From Cerina sp048266425 (GTDB lineage Bacteria; Bacteroidota; Bacteroidia; Flavobacteriales; Flavobacteriaceae), in contig JBLWZN010000020.1 in NCBI GenBank assembly GCA_048266425.1, positions 12,522-76,521 on the forward strand: DNA of 64,000 nt, given 5' to 3'. Position 1 is the stretch's first letter, and the number at the start of each line of letters is the position of its first letter. Shown piece by piece: positions 44,223 to 51,690 of the stretch. The notes beneath the pieces are model-generated. The model made no database searches and was not told the DNA's origin. It saw only the letters and a list, made by a program, of their open reading frames with translations. The position numbers and the translations under genes are program-made.

Positions 44223-45143
44223 TCACGGCAATTGAACCTTAACCAAGGTTGAATCCTGCATCTCATACCCCCCTTGGGTTATTACGGTGTCATGCAGGTT
44301 TACATTAGGGGACGAAATCTGAACCAGGGAATCGTTCCTCAGCATAGGAATCACTTTTTCTTTTATGGCCAGGGTGTCGTTAACCACTTTCATTACCCAA
44401 AAATCCGTAAGCAGTTCGTTGGTCTGTATAGCTTCCTTTGGAACCGCCATGGTCCTGGCCGACTTCTTGTCAATAACCTTTACCGTTACATTCAGGTTTT
44501 CGGGGAGGTCCCTATTGGGCAATTCGATTAAAAAGGACTGTGATTGGGCAATGGGATCAATTAACGGCAATACCTGTGTTATTTTTGCGGTAATTGTTTC
44601 CTTGTCCGGGAGGATAATTTCACATGAAGTACCTATATGGATCGATTCGGCAAATTCATAGGGTACATTTACCTGAACTACAAGGGATTTCGGTTGCACT
44701 ATGGTTGCGAGTATATCGCCTTCTGAAATATAATCGTTCCTGAAAAAATTCAATGTGGTGATAACCCCTGTAGAATTGGCCACAATCCTTATGGGCTTGG
44801 AAAATTTGGCCAAGGAACTATCAATTTTAGCAGCCTCTTCCATTGCATCCTGCTCCTTAGTACGTACCGTGGCGAAGGTTTGTCCCCGCTTTATCGCGGA
44901 GCCCATTTCAAAGGGCATCCATGAAATATATCCGGTGACGTTGGCCCTAATATTTTCGGTTTTTTGATATTTTGTCACCCCGTTAAAGGTGTGATATTCA
45001 TTTATGTTCCTTTGTTCCACCAATGCCGTTCTGACCGAAATCGGCACTCTTTTTTCTGCCTCGGAAACCGCCTTGTTCCTGCAGGAAAAAGCACTTACAA
45101 GTAAAAGAAGGGGTAAAACGCCGTTTATAAATTTTGTTTTCAC
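44223..45143 (-). CDS. RND efflux periplasmic adaptor (membrane fusion protein)
   Basis: Protein of 306 residues with a GTG start and lipoprotein signal (LLLLVSAFSC, Cys21). It has a split lipoyl/barrel-sandwich domain (about 60-150, with IRANVTGYISWMPFEMGSAIKRGQ and NSTGVITTLNFFRNDYISEGD), a beta-barrel (about 150-230) and a membrane-proximal domain. The alpha-helical hairpin is very short (EEAAKIDSSLAKFSK), so TolC contact must use a minimal hairpin. Partner of the RND permease downstream and TolC upstream. Confidence 0.9.
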   Translation of the reverse strand: MKTKFINGVLPLLLLVSAFSCRNKAVSEAEKRVPISVRTALVEQRNINEYHTFNGVTKYQKTENIRANVTGYISWMPFEMGSAIKRGQTFATVRTKEQDAMEEAAKIDSSLAKFSKPIRIVANSTGVITTLNFFRNDYISEGDILATIVQPKSLVVQVNVPYEFAESIHIGTSCEIILPDKETITAKITQVLPLIDPIAQSQSFLIELPNRDLPENLNVTVKVIDKKSARTMAVPKEAIQTNELLTDFWVMKVVNDTLAIKEKVIPMLRNDSLVQISSPNVNLHDTVITQGGYEMQDSTLVKVQLP

Positions 45144-45222
45144 ACGAATATAATTGAGTTGAATATTTAGTTATAGCACATGACAAAATTTAATAAGGAA
45201 TAGATATAGTCTTGTAAATTCT

Positions 45223-45384
45223 ACCCCTCCGCCTTCGGCACCCCGCCAGAATGGCCATGTCGGGCTGGCGTTCGGACGGGGAATGATTTTGTCGGGCTGC
45301 TCCCCTTGAAAAAAGGGGAGGACCCATGGGTTCAAAATTAATGTCCTCCCCTGTCAAGGGGTGGTGCCCAAAGGGCGGAGGGGT
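45223..45384. repeat. Compound inverted repeat (REP/MITE-like hairpin)
   Basis: Outer arms ACCCCTCCGCC (45223-45233) and its exact complement (45374-45384), continued by TTCGGCACC against CTTTGGGCACC. Inside, CTCCCCTT/AAGGGGAG (45300-45320) makes a second hairpin, and a further cctccccT..aagggg pair lies near 45344-45362. It is far richer in GC than the flanks and lies in the only large gap of the efflux operon. The short open frames across it are compositional. Confidence 0.8.
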
Positions 45385-45515
45385 CAAAACTGCGATTAAT
45401 TTGATTATTTCTCTTTTTAAGCCATGCACTCAGAAATTCTTTTTTCTAATTATCTGTTTTCTTGTCTACCGAACTTTACGGGTTAAAATAATTTATAGCC
45501 AAAGGAGGTTTATCG

Positions 45516-46793
45516 CTACCAGTTAAAAAAGTTATACTGATTATGGAGCAGCCAGAGATTGGTCTGCATCTGCAATTTGGTATATACCCTTAGCTTGTAA
45601 TTTTGAACGACGTTCAAGTAATCGATTACGGATACCTGGCCATAGACCAATTTCTCCTTGTAGATCTCCAATATTTTTTCCTGATTTTCCAATTGTGCTT
45701 CCAAAAGCTTTAAATTTTCTTTTAAGGAATTGATCTGTACCTGGATATTTTCCAGATTGTTCTCTAGCTGTATTTTGGAATTCTTTTTATACTCCTCCAA
45801 ACTTTCAAACTTTAGTTGGTTTTGGAGGGCATTGTACTTTTTCTGTTCCCCGTCATAGATGGGTATAGTGAGCCTAAGTCCAGCACTCAGTCCAAAATAA
45901 TGTGGCAAATTATTCAGCGTTACCGCGTTTAAGCCTGTATTTCCATAAAGACCGATCTGGGGTTTGTATTGATTTTCAAACACCTGTTGATCTGCCATTA
46001 CTTGGAGGCTATCATTCCTAAATCGTTTTTGATAAAAGAAATCCCGGGTTTCCGCTTGGCCATCCATTTGGGGCGGCATCAACCTATTCCTCGGTTCAGT
46101 AGGGATACCACATAAATTATAAAGTTGGGTCAAGGTGGTCTTAAAATAGGCATCCAATTGTTGTGTCTCCAACTTCTTGGAGTCCACATCCAATTGAACT
46201 AGTAGATAATCACTTTGGGAAAGCAGCCCTTTTTTTACCAAAAGCCCCACCACTTTTAATCGATTTTCCAAATCCGATCTCATTTCGGAGGTAAAATCTT
46301 CCTGACTTTGAAGTTGGTAGGCCAAGATGTAAGTGTCCGCCACATTTTTTTTAACCTGATGAAGTATTTCCTCTGTGGATAGACCAAGGGCATCGTTTTT
46401 CAATTGGTTCTGTAAGAGTAGATTGTCTACCGCATTTTTATTAAAAATATTCTTTGTCACATTTACTTGGGCGCTGTACAAGCCGCCATTGGTAATGCCC
46501 ACGTCGTAGCCATAGGCATCCGGTGATGGATTGGTAGTGATATCCACAACCTGTCCGTTGTTGTTAAAATAAGGCGCGACCATTACCTCGGAAGTGGCAT
46601 CTATCTTGAACGCCTTGTTTTGGGCAAGGATTATATCGTTTTGGATTTCCCCTATTTTTTGGAGGTTTTTAAGGTCCTTTACATTGGGAACATTTACTTC
46701 GGACAGTGAAATAAAATGTTCCAAAGTAAGGTCTTGTGCCTGTAGTGAGACAAGTGAAATTGTAAAAAGAACCCAAAAAATAAGTGGCTTCAT
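45516..46793 (-). CDS. TolC-family outer-membrane efflux protein
   Basis: Protein of 425 residues from the Met at 46793, where a signal peptide begins (MKPLIFWVLFTISLVSLQAQ). The frame is open 22 codons upstream but not leader-like there. The OEP repeats are long amphipathic helices (for example ILHQVKKNVADTYILAYQLQSQ and NSLKENLKLLEAQLENQEKIL) separated by strands such as LSAGLRLTIPIYDG. Outer channel for the adaptor/RND pair downstream; the order TolC-adaptor-permease is interrupted by the 372-bp gap with the hairpin repeat. Confidence 0.9.
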   Translation of the reverse strand: MKPLIFWVLFTISLVSLQAQDLTLEHFISLSEVNVPNVKDLKNLQKIGEIQNDIILAQNKAFKIDATSEVMVAPYFNNNGQVVDITTNPSPDAYGYDVGITNGGLYSAQVNVTKNIFNKNAVDNLLLQNQLKNDALGLSTEEILHQVKKNVADTYILAYQLQSQEDFTSEMRSDLENRLKVVGLLVKKGLLSQSDYLLVQLDVDSKKLETQQLDAYFKTTLTQLYNLCGIPTEPRNRLMPPQMDGQAETRDFFYQKRFRNDSLQVMADQQVFENQYKPQIGLYGNTGLNAVTLNNLPHYFGLSAGLRLTIPIYDGEQKKYNALQNQLKFESLEEYKKNSKIQLENNLENIQVQINSLKENLKLLEAQLENQEKILEIYKEKLVYGQVSVIDYLNVVQNYKLRVYTKLQMQTNLWLLHNQYNFFNW

Positions 46794-46819
46794 CCTTTTG
46801 TATAAAGTTTCAAGACCAT

Positions 46820-46827
46820 CAAAAGTA
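46820..46827 (-). promoter_or_regulatory. Possible -7 element before the TolC gene
   Basis: TACTTTTG on the minus strand, 26 bp upstream of the chosen start; no clear -33 element. If real, the efflux genes have their own promoter apart from the receptor promoter. Confidence 0.35.
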
Positions 46828-46988
46828 GTTGGGAATTCTAAAGTATTTCTAAAGGGCAATTCGACCCGAATTGAAGACGGAAACTAAAAATCAATTCGAT
46901 CCATTGTTTTCTGAAGCAATCGGAAAACGAAAACGCTGCACTTGGCGTGGTTTTATTAAAATTCGGCCATACTCCTTTTTTCGCGATG

Positions 46989-49295
46989 TTAAAAGACCGT
47001 ATATCGCAATCCCATAAATCCACGAATGCCCTGATTTGAGGCATAAACATAATTGGGGTCGAATGTCAGGGCGTAGGGGTTATTGGGGGTAGCCATGGCA
47101 TGGCCATTATTGTCGAATTCCACATTCTTGTCAAAGGGGTCAAAGGGCCTGGTGATGCTATTTGCCGGAGGTATAAAATTTAATAGATTTTTCACCCCTC
47201 CAAAGAGCTCCCATTGGGTGCCGAATTTCTTGGTAAGTTGGATGTTCTGGATGCTGTACCATGGAGAGTACGGGGCCCGTGGATCGGTGTCGCTGATGAG
47301 CGGCAAGCGCATGGGGCCATAGAGATTTCCAGTGTAGTCCATACGCAATCCTATAGAAATAAAGTCATACGAGATACTCCATACCCCACTAAAGCTTTCG
47401 GTAAGCAATTGTCTTGTTGTGACCCCGTTTTCCGTGACAGAAACATCCATAAGGGTGGCTCCGGCCAAGACCTTGATTCCGTTCGGCCAAACGATATCGG
47501 TATTAAGGGATACCCCTTGGGACACCGAAAAGCCGTCAAGGTTGGCATAGATGATCTTATTGGGATCGGTCTCATAGTCCGGGATTATCCTGTTGGTGAA
47601 ATAGGTATAAAATGCCGAGGCATCGAGGCCGATATAGACATTATTTGGGGTTATTATTTTTTTTACATAGTTGATGTTGGCATTCCAGGATGTTTCTGGT
47701 TTTAGTTCCCCCACAAATTCTACTGCCCTGGCACCGGTCAATGCCGCGTGGTCCTCGGTAAAAATATTGGCCACCCTAAAGCCATTGCCCATGCTTAGGC
47801 GAATTATATCGCGCCTTTTTTTGGAGTTCCATTTGTAATTGATCCTGGGCGATAGGATATTTCCATGAAAGCTGTTGTAGTCATAACGCATGCCCAACAA
47901 TAGCTTGTTCTGCTGATCTATGCTTACCTCGTCCTGTACAAAGATACCTGGGAGGTGGATGATAGAGGGTTTGTTCGTCTCCCCATCCTCTTCTATCGTC
48001 GCGAAGGTATTGTCGTCATAATACGTAAAGCGATAAGCGGCACCCACTAGAAGATCATGGGTTTCGCCAAAAAGTTTGTTCCAGGTTAACTGCCCAAAGC
48101 CGATGTACTGGTCGGCGTCAAAGGAATCGATACCGTAGTACGAATTTTGGTCGTGCCCATTGGCGCTAAACTGGAAGATGATATTTTCATTAACAGGGAG
48201 TTGATATGTGCCAAATATTTCCCATCTATTTGTGTAGATGCTTTCGCCATAAACTTCGTCCCCGCCCCGGTCTGCGCTGGTCCAGTTTATTTGGCCGCCC
48301 CAACGGTCCTCATAAACATAGCGGCCACCCAAGGTAAAAATTCGTCCCTTCCTTCTTTTAAAGTCCAATTTATTAAAGATAGAAATCCGGTTTTGAAGGG
48401 TAAGGTCCGTAAAACCATCCCCATTGTTGTCTATGGGATTTTGGTAGTTGAAATAATTAACCCCCAGGAGACCATCTACATTGCTGCCTACATTATAGCC
48501 CAGCCCTATGTCCGTATTTACTTCGCCCCAAGAACTGGCAAAGCTCTCAACCGAAACTTCTGGGGCACTAAACGGGTTTTTGGTTATTATGTTGATTATG
48601 CCCCCCACGGCCTCGGAGCCATAAAGGGTAGAGGCTGGACCCTTTACGATCTCTACCCGTTGGATCAAGGATTGTGGGATGCCGGTAAGGCCGTATACCG
48701 TTGAAAGTCCACTGACAATGGGCATGCCATCGATCAGCACAAAGGTGTAGGGCCCTTCCAGTCCGTTGATATGAATGTCTCCCGTATTGCAAACATTGCA
48801 ATTTAGCTGGGGGCGGACCCCATTAACGTTCTGTAAAGATTCGAATATGGATGGAACCGGATTTTTCTTAAAAAAAGTAGGACTATAGACCTCAATGGCC
48901 ACGGGACTGTCCAGTTTACTCACCGGCTTCAGGTTGCCAGAGACCACTACTTCGTCCAACGCAGCGCTGTCGGCCTCCAAATCAAAATTTATCAGGATAA
49001 CCTCTTGTTCTGCATTAACAATATAGGTGCGGGATTGGGTTTTATAGCCCAAAGCCGATACCAGAATGGTTTGTTTTCCCAAGGGTACGTCCACAATTTT
49101 ATAGACCCCGCTCTCGTCCGTAGCCGCTCCTTTTTGGGTTCCCGTAAGATGTACGTTCACATAGGGTTCCGGAATGCCCTGATAGCTTATCGTTCCCTCA
49201 ATGGACACGGTGCTCTGGCTGTAAGTGTTCATTATATGCCCAAGGGAAAGGAGAATAGGCAGAAATTTTTTAAAATTAGTTGTTAGCGGATGCAT
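46989..49295 (-). CDS. TonB-dependent receptor, metal-regulated
   Basis: Protein of 768 residues. Signal peptide about 1-26, carboxypeptidase-regulatory-like domain about 30-115 (VSIEGTISYQGIPEPYVNVHL), plug domain about 120-235 with LDEVVVSGN and GPASTLYGSEAVGGIINIITKNP-like sequence, and the barrel to residue 768. The plug contains an unusual Cys pair, NCNVCNTGDIHINGLEG (about 160-176), which could bind metal. It resembles BtuB/CirA/FepA-type receptors rather than SusC. The divergent DtxR-type gene and the operator in its promoter point to uptake of a metal or metal complex. Confidence 0.9.
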   Translation of the reverse strand: MHPLTTNFKKFLPILLSLGHIMNTYSQSTVSIEGTISYQGIPEPYVNVHLTGTQKGAATDESGVYKIVDVPLGKQTILVSALGYKTQSRTYIVNAEQEVILINFDLEADSAALDEVVVSGNLKPVSKLDSPVAIEVYSPTFFKKNPVPSIFESLQNVNGVRPQLNCNVCNTGDIHINGLEGPYTFVLIDGMPIVSGLSTVYGLTGIPQSLIQRVEIVKGPASTLYGSEAVGGIINIITKNPFSAPEVSVESFASSWGEVNTDIGLGYNVGSNVDGLLGVNYFNYQNPIDNNGDGFTDLTLQNRISIFNKLDFKRRKGRIFTLGGRYVYEDRWGGQINWTSADRGGDEVYGESIYTNRWEIFGTYQLPVNENIIFQFSANGHDQNSYYGIDSFDADQYIGFGQLTWNKLFGETHDLLVGAAYRFTYYDDNTFATIEEDGETNKPSIIHLPGIFVQDEVSIDQQNKLLLGMRYDYNSFHGNILSPRINYKWNSKKRRDIIRLSMGNGFRVANIFTEDHAALTGARAVEFVGELKPETSWNANINYVKKIITPNNVYIGLDASAFYTYFTNRIIPDYETDPNKIIYANLDGFSVSQGVSLNTDIVWPNGIKVLAGATLMDVSVTENGVTTRQLLTESFSGVWSISYDFISIGLRMDYTGNLYGPMRLPLISDTDPRAPYSPWYSIQNIQLTKKFGTQWELFGGVKNLLNFIPPANSITRPFDPFDKNVEFDNNGHAMATPNNPYALTFDPNYVYASNQGIRGFMGLRYTVF

Positions 49296-49314
49296 CTATT
49301 ATTTATTTCATAAA

Positions 49315-49346
49315 CAAAACTAAAAAAGTTAGGATAGTCTAACAAA
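49315..49346 (-). promoter_or_regulatory. Bacteroidota promoter of the TonB receptor
   Basis: On the minus strand a -33 TTTG (49346-49343), a 20-bp spacer and a -7 TAGTTTTG (49322-49315) match the TTTG/TAnnTTTG consensus. Transcription would begin about 10-16 bp before the start codon at 49295. The DtxR-like operator lies inside the spacer. Confidence 0.7.
49328..49343. promoter_or_regulatory. DtxR/MntR-type operator
   Basis: GTTAG-GATAGT-CTAAC, an inverted repeat closely resembling the DtxR/IdeR consensus TTAGGTTAGSCTAACCTAA. It overlaps the -33 element and fills the spacer of the receptor promoter, and lies 35 bp upstream of the regulator start, so one site can control both directions. Confidence 0.75.
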
Positions 49347-49377
49347 TTTATTTTACTTTTTTTGTATTTTTGTTTCC

Positions 49378-50043
49378 ATGTTAACATTGGTAGAAGAAAA
49401 TTATATCAAGGCATTATTGCATTTGTCTTCCGTGGACCGCTCCATGATCGAGAAGGAGGGTGTTGGCACCAACGACCTTGCGGCCTATTTGGAAGTGAAA
49501 CCGTCAACGGTAAACGAAATGCTGAAACGGTTGAAGGAGAAAAATTTAGTAAACCATGAAAAATATAAAAAGGTTACCCTAACTGAGCTCGGTGAGACCT
49601 TAGCCTTGGGAATTATAAGAAAGCACCGATTGTGGGAAACCTTTTTGTACAATAAATTGGAATTCGACTGGGATGAGGTGCACGATGTAGCCGAACAATT
49701 GGAACATGTGCAGTCGGAGAAGTTGATAGAGAAAATCGATAAATTTTTGGATTATCCCAAATATGACCCACACGGAGATCCCATTCCCAACAGTAAGGGG
49801 ATTATGCCAAGGCGCGAGTCTACAAGGTTGTCAATGGTGCCGCTGAACCAATGTTTTATAGTGTTGGCAGTAAGCGATACTTCCAAGACTTTTCTCAATT
49901 ATTTGGAAGATTTGGATATAGCTATAGGCGTCGAACTCAGGGTCATTGACAAAATTGTGTACGATGGTTCGTTAAAGATCGATAAAAAAGGTAATGTAAT
50001 CACCCTGTCCAAAAAGGCCGCCGATCATATTTTGGTGGGGTAG
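49378..50043 (+). CDS. DtxR/MntR-family metal-dependent transcriptional regulator
   Basis: Protein of 221 residues. N-terminal winged helix (about 1-65: LVEENYIKALLHLSS, LAAYLEVKPSTVNEMLKRLKEK) is followed by the metal-binding dimerisation domain (about 66-140: RKHRLWETFLYNKLEFDWDEVHDVAEQLEHVQSEKL-type sequence with the H and E ligands) and a C-terminal FeoA/SH3-like domain (about 150-221). Family members repress on binding Fe(II) or Mn(II). A TATTTTTG word only 6 bp before the ATG would imply a leaderless mRNA, so its own promoter is not resolved. Confidence 0.93.
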   Translation: MLTLVEENYIKALLHLSSVDRSMIEKEGVGTNDLAAYLEVKPSTVNEMLKRLKEKNLVNHEKYKKVTLTELGETLALGIIRKHRLWETFLYNKLEFDWDEVHDVAEQLEHVQSEKLIEKIDKFLDYPKYDPHGDPIPNSKGIMPRRESTRLSMVPLNQCFIVLAVSDTSKTFLNYLEDLDIAIGVELRVIDKIVYDGSLKIDKKGNVITLSKKAADHILVG

Positions 50044-50259
50044 GGAAGGTGTTCCCGATGGATCATATTGGCATCTACAGCAATGTAGGAATCTCCTTTT
50101 TCCCGTGCCCTTCCTATCGTGGGAACAATATCCTTTTGTCCTTTTTCCTTTTGTGCAACGGTTCGCATGTTCTAAAGACTGGGCTGGCCAACTTTTGTGC
50201 ATTGTATTTTAAGACGCTCCGAGATTCTTTCTGCTTGGGATGGCAAAGCGATAATCCGT

Positions 50260-50267
50260 TATATTTG
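50260..50267 (+). promoter_or_regulatory. Possible -7 element of the acetyltransferase gene
   Basis: TATATTTG matches TAnnTTTG, 46 bp upstream of the start, with a partial -33 (CTTG) about 22 bp further up. Confidence 0.4.
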
Positions 50268-50313
50268 GATTGATATAAAAAGTCGGTGATAATTTTAACG
50301 GAAAAGATTTCAG

Positions 50314-50817
50314 ATGGATATTGTATTGACACCAATTGAAGGCAAGGACCGGAATATAGTACTGGATTTATTCAAAGAGGCAGCTGAAAAAATTTCAAAA
50401 AAAAATATTGATCATTGGCAGTATTGGAAAAACCCTCCGCTTGAAAAAATAAAATGGATGGATGAGGGGATCCTCAACCATGAGTTTTTCTTTGTCATTG
50501 GACCTACTGGGCAACGTATTGGAATGGTCAGGATTTTAGAAGAGGATCTGCTGTACTGGGGCAAGCAAGTCGATATGGCCAAATATGTTCACTCCTTGGT
50601 AGTAATAGGGGAATTTTCAGGAAAAGGAATTGGTGAAATAATACTTCTAAAAATTGAGAATGAAGCTAGGGAAAACGGATATAAATATTTGAGGTTGGAT
50701 TCCGATTCAAAAAATCCAAAACTTTGTAATTACTACGAAAGGCAAGGGTTTAAAAAAGTTGGGTCAAAAGTTCTGCCCATTTCTACATACAACCTATATC
50801 AAAAGGAAATAGTTTAA
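50314..50817 (+). CDS. GNAT-family N-acetyltransferase
   Basis: Protein of 167 residues. The GNAT fold is recognised from VHSLVVIGEFSGKGIGEIIL (about 89-108; the acetyl-CoA loop Q/R-x-x-G-x-G/A appears as FSGKGIG) and from LRLDSDSKNPKLCNYYERQGFKKVG (about 127-151), the typical C-terminal strand-helix. The substrate is unknown. Stand-alone gene between the regulator and the VOC gene. Confidence 0.88.
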   Translation: MDIVLTPIEGKDRNIVLDLFKEAAEKISKKNIDHWQYWKNPPLEKIKWMDEGILNHEFFFVIGPTGQRIGMVRILEEDLLYWGKQVDMAKYVHSLVVIGEFSGKGIGEIILLKIENEARENGYKYLRLDSDSKNPKLCNYYERQGFKKVGSKVLPISTYNLYQKEIV

Positions 50818-50902
50818 GGTCTATCGCCTATATCGGGTATGGTTGTGGTAAGCCGGCTGTATTATAGTCCATGCAAATTCATTTAAAAATGGTAATTTGG
50901 CC

Positions 50903-50921
50903 GTATTCTTACAAAGAATAC
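50903..50921. promoter_or_regulatory. Palindrome upstream of the VOC gene
   Basis: GTATTCTT-ACA-AAGAATAC, perfect 8-bp arms, about 137 bp upstream of the VOC start. Symmetric operator or weak hairpin; no regulator gene is next to it. Confidence 0.35.
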
Positions 50922-51057
50922 ATGATTGTAATCCTTGGTTGTGCAGCGCTCCATACATAAAAAAACCAAAACAATTTCTTATGCCAACGGATTAAATCTT
51001 ATCGCACGAAATTAAAACTATATTTAACCGTTGGTCGGAACATCCAATGACAAACCA

Positions 51058-51555
51058 ATGAATAAAAAAACAGACTATACGGTCCCTCAAGGCGCAAGAA
51101 TAGGGCACGTCCACCTAAAGGTCGCCGACCTACAGCGTTCGTTGGACTTTTACTGCGGACTTTTGGGCTTTGAACTGACCTCTACCTACGGGAACGAAGC
51201 TGCCTTTATATCGGCTGGAGGATATCACCATCATATTGGTCTAAACGTTTGGTTCAGTAAAAATGCAGGACCCGCGCCAAGAAACTCGGTCGGACTCTTC
51301 CACACTGCTATTTTATACCCCACGAGAAAAGACCTTGCAACTATTCTAAATCGGCTGCAATTGGCCAATTATCCTTTGACCGGAGCATCGGACCATGGTG
51401 TCTCGGAAGCATTGTATCTGGACGATCCTGATAGGAATGGGGTTGAATTGTATTGGGATAGGCCAAAAGAGGAATGGCCTAAAAGATTGGATGGGTCTTT
51501 GGAAATGTATACCAGGCCTCTCGATCTCGATAATTTATTGATGGAAATTGAATAA
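51058..51555 (+). CDS. VOC-family (glyoxalase/extradiol dioxygenase-like) protein
   Basis: Protein of 165 residues from the ATG at 51058 (a TTG nine codons upstream is less likely). First beta-alpha-beta module: IGHVHLKVADLQRSLDFYCGLLGF with a metal His. The middle contains HHHIGLNVW, FHTAILYP is the second-module entry, and LDDPDRNGVELYWDRP ends with the metal Glu. This is the two-module layout of CatE-like dioxygenase-fold proteins; length suggests a short family member. The reaction is unknown. Confidence 0.88.
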   Translation: MNKKTDYTVPQGARIGHVHLKVADLQRSLDFYCGLLGFELTSTYGNEAAFISAGGYHHHIGLNVWFSKNAGPAPRNSVGLFHTAILYPTRKDLATILNRLQLANYPLTGASDHGVSEALYLDDPDRNGVELYWDRPKEEWPKRLDGSLEMYTRPLDLDNLLMEIE

Positions 51556-51598
51556 CTGTGGCTATCCAAAGGATTTGAATCGCATTACAAGCTGCTTT

Positions 51599-51651
51599 TG
51601 TTGCACAAACCTGTGTTGCAAATGGTAAAACATGCTGTTGCCGATGCAACA
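51599..51651. promoter_or_regulatory. TGTTGCA direct and inverted repeats before the M13 peptidase gene
   Basis: TGTTGCA occurs at 51599-51605 and 51614-51620, and its complement TGCAACA at 51645-51651, all within 92 bp of the start codon. Possible operator for the peptidase gene; could be chance. Confidence 0.3.
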
Positions 51652-51690
51652 TTTTAGTCGTACTTAATCTGAACAAAAATTGACAAAACC

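Noticed and set aside
45190..45526. Short genes in the gap between tolC and the adaptor gene
   Set aside because: Frames on both strands follow the GC-rich inverted repeat and have no homology-like features.
49365..49372. TATTTTTG as promoter of the DtxR-type gene
   Set aside because: It is only 6 bp before the ATG and has no -33 partner; a leaderless message is possible but unsupported.
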